A stretch of DNA of 51,831 nucleotides. Origin: Bacteroidales bacterium. GTDB lineage: Bacteria; Bacteroidota; Bacteroidia; Bacteroidales; UBA12077. This document shows, in pieces, positions 18,030 to 27,930 of this stretch. The first letter of the stretch is position 1. Every line of letters begins with the position of its first letter. The notes beneath the pieces were generated by a model that was not told where the DNA came from, did not search any database, and saw only the letters and a list, made by a program, of their open reading frames with translations. Position numbers and translations under genes: made by a program. The DNA lies in the NCBI GenBank assembly GCA_003446015.1, contig DMBU01000101.1, positions 1 to 51,831 of the forward strand. The letters run 5' to 3'.

Positions 18030-21000
18030 ATGAAAACAAAACTAACAACCATTCTTGTTCTTGTTTTAACACTTTCTTTTTCGTGTAAAAAAAACAGCAA
18101 CACAGTTAAAGTAGTTGAGAAAAACTTTGCTGAAGAAATAACAATCACTAACAGTCTGAATTTTACATTCAATAAAGATTTAGTTCCAGATTCACTTGTA
18201 AACCTGTGGATTGATGATGAACTTTTAAACCTAAAACCACAGACCGAAGGTAAATACATGTGGACAGCCAAAAATAAAATGGTGTTTGTGCCTGCAAATG
18301 GATTTAAGCCGGCAACTGATTTTACCTGCGAAATTAGTTCTAAAATTCTTAAATACGAGTCGGATCTAAAGCTTGACAATGAAAATTCATTTACTTTTCA
18401 CACTCCTTATTTAAAGGTTTCTAATGTAAAGACGAATTGGTCAATGCCATCAACAGCAGGAGAATCCCCTCAGGTAAAGGTTGATATTGAGTTTAATCAG
18501 TCTGTTACTCCGCAAGAAGTTGCAGAAAAAATCAACATTTCTATTGAAAATGAAGTTGTTAGCTTTGAATTAGTTACAAATGAAGTTAGTAGCTATATTA
18601 GCTTTATGATTTCTGATATCGAAAATGAAGATAAGGATTTAAATGCTAAAATTACTATTAAGAAAGGTCTCGGAGCTTATAACGGAAGCGTTAGTACATC
18701 TGAAGATTTCACTGAAGAATTTCTTATTCCATCACCATTTAAGTTAATAATAAATGAAGTTCAGTCCAACCACGATGGAACAGATGGAACAATTACCGTT
18801 TATACAACTCAGGAAATCAATACAAAAGGCATTAAAGATTTTATTTCGCTTGATCCTGCTATAAAATATACCGTTGAGGCGTTCCCTGCTTATTTCGTTA
18901 TCAAGAGTAATGAATTTAGCATGAATAATAAATATGATTTAACTTTAAAGGAAGGATTACTTGGGAAATTAGGTGGTAAACTAAAACAGGAATATACTCA
19001 ACCCTTATCGTTTGGAGAACTAAAACCAAGCATTCAATTTGTAAATAAAAAAGAATTTTACGTTTCGGGTAATGGCGATAGAAATATTGAAGCTGCCATT
19101 GTAAATGTTCCAAAAGTGAAAGTAAAAATCACTAAGATTTATGAAAATAATATCGTTACTTATATCAAAGATTATAATTTCCAAAGCCATTCTAATGATT
19201 ACGATGATGAGTATTACGACGATTACTACTATGATTATTATCAGTGCGATAATAGTAATTTAGGTGATGTTATTTATGAAAAAGAGATTGAAACCAAAAC
19301 ATTACCAAGAAATGGAAATCATCAAGTATTAAAATTGGATTTTGAGGACAAACTTTCGGATTATAACGGCATTTATTTAATTGAGATTTCTTCACCGGAA
19401 AATTATTATTTGAAAGACAAAAAGTTAATCTCTATTTCCGATATTGGATTAATTGTAAAAGAAGGTGAAAATTCTATTTCTGTTTTTACAAATTCAATTA
19501 AAACTGCAGAACCATTACCTGATGTTGAGATAAAATTTATTGGTAGTAACAATCAGGTAAATTCTACATTAAAAACAAATGCCGAAGGAATTGCAACATA
19601 TGAGTTTTCCGAATTAAAAGCGTCTGGGTTCAGAACCAATCTAATTACAGTTCAACGCAATAATGATTTTAATTTTATTCCTTTAAGAAACACTCAGGTA
19701 GCAACATCCCGTTTTGATGTTGGTGGTAATCGCAAAAATCCATCGGGTTTAGAAACATTTATTTATGGTGACAGAGATATTTACCGTCCAGGTGAAACTA
19801 TGAATATCTCAGCCATAATAAGGGATTATAAATGGAAAACTCCCGGAGAACTACCTGTTATTTTAACGGTTGTTACACCAAACGGAAAAACGCTTAAAAC
19901 AGTTCGCAAGATCTTAAATAAGAATGGCGCATTCGAATCTCAAATTAAACTTCAATCTACAGCAAGTACAGGTGTTTATTCAATAAACATATTTACATCT
20001 AACAACGTGCTTATCGGTTCTAAGCAAATTAAGGTTGAAGAATTTATGCCCGACAGAATTAAGGTTAAAGTTAATCTTGATAAAGAAGAATATAAACCTG
20101 GAGAAAACATAAATATAAGTTTCGAAGCTCTCAACTTTTTTGGTCCACCTGCAGCTAACAGAAATTATCAAATAGAATTATCAACAAAACGTAAATATTT
20201 TTATCCGAAAGAAAACAAAGATTATAGCTACTATATCGAAGGAGCTGAAAAATATTTTGAGAAAGAATATTGGGAAGCAGAAACAGATGAAGCAGGTCAA
20301 GGCTCTGAAGATTACCAAATTCCTATAAGTTATAAAAATATGGGTGTTTTACAATCCGATATTTACACAACTGTTTTCGACGAAACAGGAAGACCAGTTA
20401 ATAAATTAAATACAACTAATATTTATACTCAGGATGTATTTCTTGGAATAAGATATCAGGGCTACTATACAAAAACAGGACAAGCGGTTAAATTAGATTT
20501 AATTGCAGTTGATAAAAACGGTAAAGCCTTAGATGAATATAAAGCTAAAGTCAAATTGATTAAATATGAGTATAAAACTGTACTTTCAAAGTCGGGTAAT
20601 TACTTTAGATATCGGTCCGAAAAAATTGAAAAAGTACTCGACTTAAAAGCAATAGATTTAAAAGGAACAACAGCTACATACAGCTTTATACCAGAGCTTT
20701 CAGGAAATTATGAGTTAAGAATTTCAATACCCGGTGCAGAGACATATGTAAAAAGGAATATTTATGCTTATGGTTGGGGAAGTACAACATACAGCTCTTT
20801 CAAAGTTGACAACGAAGGTCAAATTGATATTCAGTTAGATAAAGAGAAATATAGGGTTGGTGAAAAAGCTAACGTTATTCTAAAAGCTCCTTTCTCGGGA
20901 AAAATGCTGGTAACCGTTGAAACAAATAAAGTTCTTAAACACTTTTATGTAAATACGGATAAACGTGCTGCTTCTTTTGAGTTAGATATTACAGACGAGT

Positions 21001-23453
21001 ATATCCCAAATATCTACATTACAGCGACCTTATTCAGACCACACGAAAAATCGGATATGCCACTAACAGTAGCACATGGATTTGCACCTGTCCTTATCGA
21101 AAATCCGGATAATGAAATTCCAGTTACAATTTCGGCTGTTGAAAAGTCAGAATCTAATAAAAAGCAACTAATCAAGGTAAAAGCTAAACCAAACAGTGCT
21201 TTAACAATTGCTGTGGTTGACGAAGGAATTTTACAGGTTACTGGTTATAAAACACCTGATCCTTATGATTTCTTTTATCAACGAAGAGCTCTTGAAGTAA
21301 ATACATATGATATTTATCCATTTATTTTCCCTGAATTAGAAATGATGAAGAGCCATACTGGTGGTGGTGAACCAGGTGGAGATAAACGTTTAAATCCTTT
21401 ACAAAATAAAAGAGTTAAACTGATATCGTTTTGGAGTGGAATAATTGAAACGAATTCAAAAGGCGAAGCCGAATATGAAATTGATATTCCTCAATTCTCA
21501 GGTGATTTGCGAATTATGGCAGTAAACTATTCTAATAATAAATTTGGTTCTGCTTATACCAATATGAAGGTTGCCGATCCAATTGTTGTTAGTACAGCAT
21601 TACCAAGATTTTTCAGTCCTAAAGATAGTGTTGAAGTACCAGTTATTTTAACAAACACAACCGAAAATGCTGCAAAATGCAAAGTCGAAATTGTAGTTGA
21701 AGGTCCGGTTGAAATAGTTGGTAAAAAATCGATTACCTTAAATATAGAACCAAATAGCGAAGGTGAAGCATTATTTAAAGTGTATGCTCAGCCTAAAATT
21801 GGTGAAGCTAAAATCACCATTAACGTTGAGGCTTTAAATAAGAAGTTCATTAACGTAACAGATATTACAGTTCGCCCGGCTTCTCCCTTACAAAAACGTT
21901 TCGATTCAGGTGTTGTTGCAGCAGGACAAACGGCAAAAATTGAAATGAATACCGAAGAGTTTATTGTGTCGAGTATTGATAATAAATTAATTGTTAGTAA
22001 TAATCCACTTATTCAATTTACAAACAGCTTAGATTATTTGGTAAGATATCCTTATGGATGTGTTGAACAAACAGTATCTACAGCTTTTCCACAATTGTAT
22101 TTTGATGAATTAATCAATATTACTTTTAAAGAGAAAAGAGCTAAGAACGATGCTGCACAGAATGTTCAATTTGCTTTAGATAAAATCAAATTAATGCAAC
22201 TGTATAACGGTGGATTAACTTATTGGCCAGGACATGGAACTGAAAGTTGGTGGGGTTCTGTTTATGCTGCACATTTTGCAATAGAAGCTCAGAAAGCAGG
22301 ATATGATGTTGATCAATCTTTCATTGATCATTTGATAAAATATCTAAAAATGAAGCTTATAAAAAAGGAATTTATTACATATTTCTTTAACACAAGTAGC
22401 AAGCGGGAAATTGCTCCAAAAGAAGTTACTTACTCCCTGTATGTTTTAGCTTTAGCAGGTGAAAAACCAATTTCTACAATGAATTATTACAAAGCAAGAC
22501 CAGAAATATTGAGTCTCGATGGAAAATACATGCTAGCTGCTGCTTATGCGCTTACTGGCGACACCAAAAAGTATAAAGAAATACTACCTAAAGCATTTGA
22601 GGGCGAAAAATCAAATTCCTCATTTGGGGGTAGTTTTTATTCATATATCAGAGATGAGGCCATAGCTTTGAATGTGCTGCTTGAAGTTGATCCTACAAAT
22701 AGCCAGATTGGAGTTATGTCGAAGCATATCTCCGATTATTTAAAAAACAGACGATATTTAAATACTCAGGAACGTTCGTTTGGTTTTCTTGCAATGGGTA
22801 AAATTGCAAAAATAGCAAGTGAAAGCGATATTAAAGGAACCATTAAATCCAAAGGTAAAACTATTGGTACTTGTAATAACAATACAATTACATTGCTTAC
22901 CAATGAATTAAAGGGGACAGATATTGAAATAGAAACTGAAGGAACAGGTCAATTGTATTATTTTTGGGAAACAGAAGGAATTAGTGCAAGTGGAAAATAC
23001 CTTGAAGAAGATAAATATATTAAAGTGAGGAAGAGATTCTTTAACAGGTATGGTCAGCAAATTTATAATAATACATTTGAACAAAATGATTTGGTTTTGG
23101 TGGAACTTGCTATTGAAGGATTAACAACTGCATATGTTGAAAATGTGGTTATATCAGATATTTTACCTGCCGGATTTGAAATTGAAAATCCACGTATAAC
23201 AACACTCCCTCCAGGTATGTCGTGGCCAAATAACAGATCAACACCAGATTATATGGATATCAGAGATGATCGAATTAACCTGTTTGTAAATGTTAGCGGC
23301 TCATCAAGTTATAGTAACACAGCATATTACTATTACCTGGTTCGTGCCGTATCAAGAGGAACCTTCCAAATGGGTCCGGTTGGCGCAGATGCCATGTACA
23401 ACGGAGAATATCATTCATACAATGGAGGAGGAACTATAAAAGTGATTAAATAA
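18030..23453 (+). CDS. Bacterial alpha-2-macroglobulin lipoprotein with thioester
   Basis: Large protease trap, probably held in the periplasm by a lipid anchor (signal ends LTLSFSC, Cys19). N-terminal Ig-like and macroglobulin domains are followed by the family-typical stretch YGDRDIYRPGETMNISAIIRD and the bait and MG7-type region (QFSGDLRIMAVNYSNNKFGSA). The thioester motif is CVEQ with Cys1344 in VRYPYGCVEQTVS, and an alpha-toroid domain follows (GGLTYWPGHGTESWWGSVYA). The 1807 residues are normal. An Asp/Tyr-rich insert (NDYDDEYYDDYYYDYYQCD) lies near residues 389-408. Such proteins act with PBP1C to protect and repair the cell wall; pbpC is the divergent neighbour. A strong terminator follows. 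Confidence 0.94.
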   Translation: MKTKLTTILVLVLTLSFSCKKNSNTVKVVEKNFAEEITITNSLNFTFNKDLVPDSLVNLWIDDELLNLKPQTEGKYMWTAKNKMVFVPANGFKPATDFTCEISSKILKYESDLKLDNENSFTFHTPYLKVSNVKTNWSMPSTAGESPQVKVDIEFNQSVTPQEVAEKINISIENEVVSFELVTNEVSSYISFMISDIENEDKDLNAKITIKKGLGAYNGSVSTSEDFTEEFLIPSPFKLIINEVQSNHDGTDGTITVYTTQEINTKGIKDFISLDPAIKYTVEAFPAYFVIKSNEFSMNNKYDLTLKEGLLGKLGGKLKQEYTQPLSFGELKPSIQFVNKKEFYVSGNGDRNIEAAIVNVPKVKVKITKIYENNIVTYIKDYNFQSHSNDYDDEYYDDYYYDYYQCDNSNLGDVIYEKEIETKTLPRNGNHQVLKLDFEDKLSDYNGIYLIEISSPENYYLKDKKLISISDIGLIVKEGENSISVFTNSIKTAEPLPDVEIKFIGSNNQVNSTLKTNAEGIATYEFSELKASGFRTNLITVQRNNDFNFIPLRNTQVATSRFDVGGNRKNPSGLETFIYGDRDIYRPGETMNISAIIRDYKWKTPGELPVILTVVTPNGKTLKTVRKILNKNGAFESQIKLQSTASTGVYSINIFTSNNVLIGSKQIKVEEFMPDRIKVKVNLDKEEYKPGENINISFEALNFFGPPAANRNYQIELSTKRKYFYPKENKDYSYYIEGAEKYFEKEYWEAETDEAGQGSEDYQIPISYKNMGVLQSDIYTTVFDETGRPVNKLNTTNIYTQDVFLGIRYQGYYTKTGQAVKLDLIAVDKNGKALDEYKAKVKLIKYEYKTVLSKSGNYFRYRSEKIEKVLDLKAIDLKGTTATYSFIPELSGNYELRISIPGAETYVKRNIYAYGWGSTTYSSFKVDNEGQIDIQLDKEKYRVGEKANVILKAPFSGKMLVTVETNKVLKHFYVNTDKRAASFELDITDEYIPNIYITATLFRPHEKSDMPLTVAHGFAPVLIENPDNEIPVTISAVEKSESNKKQLIKVKAKPNSALTIAVVDEGILQVTGYKTPDPYDFFYQRRALEVNTYDIYPFIFPELEMMKSHTGGGEPGGDKRLNPLQNKRVKLISFWSGIIETNSKGEAEYEIDIPQFSGDLRIMAVNYSNNKFGSAYTNMKVADPIVVSTALPRFFSPKDSVEVPVILTNTTENAAKCKVEIVVEGPVEIVGKKSITLNIEPNSEGEALFKVYAQPKIGEAKITINVEALNKKFINVTDITVRPASPLQKRFDSGVVAAGQTAKIEMNTEEFIVSSIDNKLIVSNNPLIQFTNSLDYLVRYPYGCVEQTVSTAFPQLYFDELINITFKEKRAKNDAAQNVQFALDKIKLMQLYNGGLTYWPGHGTESWWGSVYAAHFAIEAQKAGYDVDQSFIDHLIKYLKMKLIKKEFITYFFNTSSKREIAPKEVTYSLYVLALAGEKPISTMNYYKARPEILSLDGKYMLAAAYALTGDTKKYKEILPKAFEGEKSNSSFGGSFYSYIRDEAIALNVLLEVDPTNSQIGVMSKHISDYLKNRRYLNTQERSFGFLAMGKIAKIASESDIKGTIKSKGKTIGTCNNNTITLLTNELKGTDIEIETEGTGQLYYFWETEGISASGKYLEEDKYIKVRKRFFNRYGQQIYNNTFEQNDLVLVELAIEGLTTAYVENVVISDILPAGFEIENPRITTLPPGMSWPNNRSTPDYMDIRDDRINLFVNVSGSSSYSNTAYYYYLVRAVSRGTFQMGPVGADAMYNGEYHSYNGGGTIKVIK

Positions 23454-23476
23454 TATATTAATAAAATATCAAACTT

Positions 23477-23517
23477 AAATACTCTCTTTTGATTTAAATC
23501 TTAAGAGAGTATTTTTT
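23477..23517 (+). terminator. Intrinsic terminator after the alpha-2-macroglobulin gene
   Basis: AAATACTCTCTT (23477-23488) pairs perfectly over 12 bp with AAGAGAGTATTT (23503-23514), followed by a run of T. Confidence 0.85.
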
Positions 23518-23626
23518 GACTGCTATCTTACTCTCTTTTAACTTGTTTTAACTTAATTTGGTTTTATATCTAAAAAAAATCTTCGAAATTTGAACCTTAT
23601 AAAATCAAAAGTGTACCGAAGGAAAA

Positions 23627-23830
23627 ATGATAATGAAGAATTATCCGAAATACAATTTAAGTGAATTAAATTATAAGATGATTGCAGGATTTGTCCTTTG
23701 TTTAGTTTTAGGATTTGGTTTGATGCATTTAGGAACGAAACACAACAATGATTTTTTGGCTTTAACAATTTCTCCAATAATATTGTTAACAGCTTTTACA
23801 GGAATTATTTATACAATAATAAAAAGTTAA
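23627..23830 (+). CDS. Small two-span membrane protein upstream of an ECF sigma factor
   Basis: A 67-residue protein with two hydrophobic helices (about 19-36 and 43-64) and a short basic N-terminus (MIMKNYPKYNLSELNYKM). I do not recognise the family with certainty; it resembles small Bacteroidota inner-membrane proteins of the DUF3098 kind. Its stop is 1 bp before the TTG start of the sigma factor, so the two are translationally coupled or at least in one transcript. Translation may start at the first ATG or at the third codon, also ATG. Confidence 0.7.
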   Translation: MIMKNYPKYNLSELNYKMIAGFVLCLVLGFGLMHLGTKHNNDFLALTISPIILLTAFTGIIYTIIKS

Positions 23831-23831
23831 T

Positions 23832-24422
23832 TTGAGTTTCAACTTTTTTAAGCATAAACATTTAAACGACGAAGAATTGTTTATCGCCATAAGTAATGGA
23901 GATAATGATTCATTTAATGATCTTTATTTAAGGTATAAAGATCGATTATTGTATTTTTTCTACAGAATGTTATCTCAGGATAAAGAGATTGCAAAAGATT
24001 TTACACAGGAACTTTTTATAAAAATCATTAATAAGTCAAATTTATACAATCCTAAAATGCAGTTTTCTACATGGATTTTTAGTATTGCCAATAATATGTG
24101 TAAAAATGAATATCGAAGACGAGATGTTCGCAAAAACACAATCGCTTGCGATAATCCCGATTCATTTAATAACGAAGAAGTACTTGAAGAAAATCACGAG
24201 CCTGTAATCAAATTAATATTTAATTATTTAGAAGATTTTGATGAATCTCAAAAATCTGCGTTTTTATTAAAATACCGCGAAGGATTCAGCATTGATGAAA
24301 TTAGCGAAATATTGGATTTACCTGTTGGAACAGTCAAATCGAGATTGTTTTATACACGAAAAAAACTTCAGGAGAATATAAAAAATAATCATCCTGAATT
24401 AACTAAACAATTTAACTTATAA
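23832..24422 (+). CDS. ECF-type RNA polymerase sigma factor
   Basis: A 196-residue sigma-70 family protein with region 2 (DSFNDLYLRYKDRLLYFFYRML, then KDFTQELFIKIINK and FSTWIFSIANNMCKNEYRRR) and region 4 (FDESQKSAFLLKYREGFSID, LPVGTVKSRLFYTRKKLQ). The start appears to be TTG (MSFNFFKHKHLNDEEL) immediately after the preceding stop; no ATG lies before region 2. It sits between two small membrane proteins. The one downstream is a candidate anti-sigma factor. Target genes cannot be read here. Confidence 0.93.
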   Translation: MSFNFFKHKHLNDEELFIAISNGDNDSFNDLYLRYKDRLLYFFYRMLSQDKEIAKDFTQELFIKIINKSNLYNPKMQFSTWIFSIANNMCKNEYRRRDVRKNTIACDNPDSFNNEEVLEENHEPVIKLIFNYLEDFDESQKSAFLLKYREGFSIDEISEILDLPVGTVKSRLFYTRKKLQENIKNNHPELTKQFNL

Positions 24423-24427
24423 TAGAT

Positions 24428-24781
24428 ATGGATACTTTTGATAATTTTTTAAGCAGCAAAATACAACACGATCATATTGATTTAGATTTGGATAATTCTG
24501 CATTTAACCAATTACATGATATGGTTAATTTGAATTCGACAAAATCAAACGTGAAAATGAATTCTATGTTTGGTTTTCTTAGCGACTTTTTATGTCCTAA
24601 TTTCATTGCTGTTAAAATTGCCTTTGTTGCTTTACTATTAATCCTTGCTATTGGAAACAAAGAAAACAAGGTACATAATAGTTTAGTATTCTTGTGTGAT
24701 TCAACAATTATTCAGAATAATGTATTCGATGATACAACTGCAATATTTAATAATCAAGTGAGCGATTCGCTTTTTAACTAA
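24428..24781 (+). CDS. Short single-span membrane protein, candidate anti-sigma factor
   Basis: A 117-residue protein starting 5 bp after the sigma factor, with a cytosolic-looking acidic N-terminal half, one membrane helix (about 58-76, FIAVKIAFVALLLILAI) and a short outer tail. Position and topology fit an anti-sigma factor, but no zinc-binding HxxxCxxC motif is seen and the protein is short, so this is inference from context. Its stop codon overlaps that of the convergent DUF2723 gene by two bases. Confidence 0.6.
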   Translation: MDTFDNFLSSKIQHDHIDLDLDNSAFNQLHDMVNLNSTKSNVKMNSMFGFLSDFLCPNFIAVKIAFVALLLILAIGNKENKVHNSLVFLCDSTIIQNNVFDDTTAIFNNQVSDSLFN

Positions 24782-27700
24782 TTTAACAACTTATAAAAGT
24801 ATCCATAATACATATTCAAATCACTCATAAGCAATTTCTTATATTCGTGTTCATCATTAACAAACTTAATTCTTTCTAACTGCTGTAATAAATACAAATT
24901 CATTCTAATTTCGTTCGATAAACCATGCATTTGATTCTCCTCAAATCGTTTGAAATACTCTAGTTCTATCTCAATACTATTTCTAAAAATCTCAAATAAT
25001 TCTGTTGCTTTGTCTTTTTCACCGGCCAAATAATACGATTCAATTATTCCTGGCAAATTAAATCCATAAGGGACTTTTTCTTTTGGTAGTAACTCGATGC
25101 ATTTATTAAGCATTTCGATTGCCATAGCATTTTCACCTTCTGTAATTAAGTTCCGTGCTACATAATTAAACTGCTCTCGTATTCGCATAGTTGAAACAAT
25201 TCGAACATTAGTCCAATCCAACATTACATCATTATCGTCTACCCCTCCCCAACTAAACTCATTCATGAATTTATTATACTGATAATCGGTATTTGAAATT
25301 AAGTTTACTTCATTTGAACCATCATTCTCAAATGGAAGCAAACGATAAGCAAGTCCTTCACGATGAATATATTTATCTAAACCATATTTCTTTAAATCAG
25401 ATGGATTTAAAAAATAAATTGGTCGTTTCCATTCATTATTTAATATGATATCTAAGATTAACAGATCGTTTCGAAATAGATTATTAGCTTTGAATTTCAA
25501 ATTAATTTTATTAGGTATATCATTAACATCATACTTAAAACTAGTACACGATTTAATAAAATTTTCCTTATTTACCGGAATCGAAAAGTTTTGCGCAGGA
25601 ATATAATCAATTTTACTTGTATCGTAATTTGTAAGTTTCGTTTTAGGATTATCGCTTCGCACAAAATCAATTATTTCTTTAAGATTTACTGATCCTTCTA
25701 CTCTATCTAAAATAGGCACATATAATCTCTTGCCATTTAAAAAATCTTTATCATCAAAAGAAATTGGAATTATTCCCATTTCTGGATAATCATTCCCCAA
25801 CTGATTTATATACCAATCGACTGGCAAAAACTCCGAAAGAACAGCTCTCACATCTCTTCTGTATCCTTCAACTTCTTGAGCATACCATAGTGGATAAGAA
25901 TCATTATCAGCTGATGTAAACAGAATGGCATTTTTTTCACAAGAATTTAAAACATTAAATGAAAAATCTCTTGCAGTATATCTTCCTGAACGATCATGAT
26001 CGTCCCAGTTTTCATGTATTAGATTAACTGGAAGAAGAATCATCGCTAGTAAGACAAAAAAATGAATGTATTTATTCTTTTGATTTAGTAAATCAATTAC
26101 AGCCATTACCGATAACCCAATCCAAATTGAAAATGCATAAAAAGAACCAATATATACGTAGTCTCTTTCACGCGGAGTAATTGGAATTTCGTTTAAATAA
26201 AACACAATCGCAATGCCTGCAAAAAAGTAAAATAAGAATGTTACAAAGAAACCTTGCCTATCCTTTTTGTATTGATAAATCAGACCAATTAAGCCAAAAA
26301 TAAGAGGCAACATAAAGTATCTATTTCTCGCCGGATTGTTTGCAAACCGCTCTGGAATATTATCTTGTGGACCTAATCTCATTTCATCAATAAATGAAAT
26401 TCCAGAAATCCAATTTCCATTCATTAATTCGCCAAAACCCTGAACATTATTTTGTCTTCCAGAGAAATTCCACATAAAATACCGAAAGTACATATGTCCT
26501 AATTGATATTTTATGAAAAAAGCTACATTATCGGCTAAAGTGGGAACTTTAATTGTTTTCTCATTTCCATTTCGATCGGTAAGCTTTATTGGCTTTCCCT
26601 TGATATTAACCCAACGCTTATATTCTGACTCATGACCATCGGTAAGGCTAGCCATTCTTGGGAAAAGCGTTTCGGTGCGTTCATCGAAGATATACTTGGG
26701 ATTTAACTCTTTCCTTTCATATTTATTTCCAAATGGTTTATAACTACTTCGATCAATAGATTCTGTAATCGGTGAATTGTAATTATTGCCATAAATCAAT
26801 GGGCGTTTACCGTATTGCTCACGATTCAAGTAATCAACCAAACCGAAAATATTCTCAACATTCGTAATATCTATGTATGGATTTGATAAAGACCTGATAA
26901 CCAAAGAAGCATACGAGGAATAACCAAGCAAAAAAACAGTTAATGATAAAATAATTGTATTTAATAGTTGCTTTTTATGCTTTACCGAATACCAAATCAG
27001 GAATACAATAATTAAACTTAGCAAAATCAAATAAAAGATCACTCCGGAGTAAAATGGGAGTTTAAATTGATTTACAAAAAGCAAATCGAAGTAAGCCGCA
27101 ATTTTGACTACCCCCGGGACCAATACAAAAACAAGGATTACTAAAATCACAAAAGAAGAAATCAATGCTTTTATTATTCCTTTTGTACTCGATTGGTATC
27201 GTTTAAAATAATACACCATTACAATTGCTGGTATTGCCAATAAATTCAATAAATGGACTCCTATTGACAATCCCATTAAAAAGAAAATTAACAATATCCA
27301 TTTATCAGATTTTTGATTATCTGCATGCGATTCCCATTTTAAAATGGCCCAGAAAACAATTGCATTAAAAAACGATGAAGTTGCATAAACTTCACCTTCA
27401 ACTGCAGAAAACCAGAAGGTATCTGTAAAAGCAAAACTAAGAGCACCAATAAATGAACTAATCAAAATATAAATAGAATAGATATGTGATTCGTTATTTA
27501 ATTTAAAAACAAGTTTTTTCCCAAACCATTCAATGGTCCAAAACAAAAACATGATGGTAAATGCACTTACAACAGCAGATAAGAGATTCACCATAAATGC
27601 TACCTTGGAAGTATCGTTGCCAGCAAATAAGCTAAAAACCCTGCCTAAAAACATAAACAATGGAGCTCCTGGAGCATGACCAACTTCTAATTTACTTGCA

Positions 27701-27819
27701 CAGGTAATAAATTCGCTACAATCCCAAAAACTAATTGTAGGTTCTAATGTTAAGTAATAAACTATAAATGAGATTGCAAATGTTATCCATCCAATAAGTA
27801 TTGATAATTTTCTTTCCAT
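24778..27819 (-). CDS. DUF2723 multi-pass membrane protein (glycosyltransferase-like)
   Basis: Large inner-membrane protein of the DUF2723 family, related to protein O-mannosyltransferases such as TMEM260. The diagnostic N-terminal part is YYLTLEPTISFWDCSEFITC followed by LEVGHAPGAPLFMFLGR, and at least ten hydrophobic helices follow. The central soluble region has PITPRERDYVYIGSFYAF and FTSADNDSYPLWYAQEVEG, and the C-terminus contains TPR-like helices (GENAMAIEMLNKCIELLP). I chose MERKLSILIGW as the start; the frame runs 17 codons further upstream, but that part would enter the region after the upstream terminator. A role in glycosylation of exported proteins is inferred from the family. It has about 1013 residues, which is normal. 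Confidence 0.9.
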   Translation of the reverse strand: MERKLSILIGWITFAISFIVYYLTLEPTISFWDCSEFITCASKLEVGHAPGAPLFMFLGRVFSLFAGNDTSKVAFMVNLLSAVVSAFTIMFLFWTIEWFGKKLVFKLNNESHIYSIYILISSFIGALSFAFTDTFWFSAVEGEVYATSSFFNAIVFWAILKWESHADNQKSDKWILLIFFLMGLSIGVHLLNLLAIPAIVMVYYFKRYQSSTKGIIKALISSFVILVILVFVLVPGVVKIAAYFDLLFVNQFKLPFYSGVIFYLILLSLIIVFLIWYSVKHKKQLLNTIILSLTVFLLGYSSYASLVIRSLSNPYIDITNVENIFGLVDYLNREQYGKRPLIYGNNYNSPITESIDRSSYKPFGNKYERKELNPKYIFDERTETLFPRMASLTDGHESEYKRWVNIKGKPIKLTDRNGNEKTIKVPTLADNVAFFIKYQLGHMYFRYFMWNFSGRQNNVQGFGELMNGNWISGISFIDEMRLGPQDNIPERFANNPARNRYFMLPLIFGLIGLIYQYKKDRQGFFVTFLFYFFAGIAIVFYLNEIPITPRERDYVYIGSFYAFSIWIGLSVMAVIDLLNQKNKYIHFFVLLAMILLPVNLIHENWDDHDRSGRYTARDFSFNVLNSCEKNAILFTSADNDSYPLWYAQEVEGYRRDVRAVLSEFLPVDWYINQLGNDYPEMGIIPISFDDKDFLNGKRLYVPILDRVEGSVNLKEIIDFVRSDNPKTKLTNYDTSKIDYIPAQNFSIPVNKENFIKSCTSFKYDVNDIPNKINLKFKANNLFRNDLLILDIILNNEWKRPIYFLNPSDLKKYGLDKYIHREGLAYRLLPFENDGSNEVNLISNTDYQYNKFMNEFSWGGVDDNDVMLDWTNVRIVSTMRIREQFNYVARNLITEGENAMAIEMLNKCIELLPKEKVPYGFNLPGIIESYYLAGEKDKATELFEIFRNSIEIELEYFKRFEENQMHGLSNEIRMNLYLLQQLERIKFVNDEHEYKKLLMSDLNMYYGYFYKLLN

Positions 27820-27880
27820 TTTTAATGATTTTAGTCGCAAAACAGTACCCTTATAAATGAGAAAGTTCAATTATTACATA

Positions 27881-27914
27881 AAAAAAAGCTCATCAAAATT
27901 GATGAGCTTTTTTT
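27881..27914 (-). terminator. Intrinsic terminator after the M3 peptidase gene
   Basis: A near-perfect palindrome, GCTCATCAA against TTGATGAGC, flanked by seven A on one side and seven T on the other, so it can work in both directions. It lies 17 bp after the M3 peptidase stop and ahead of the DUF2723 gene on the same strand. Confidence 0.85.
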
Positions 27915-27930
27915 ATGTATGTTTTGAATA

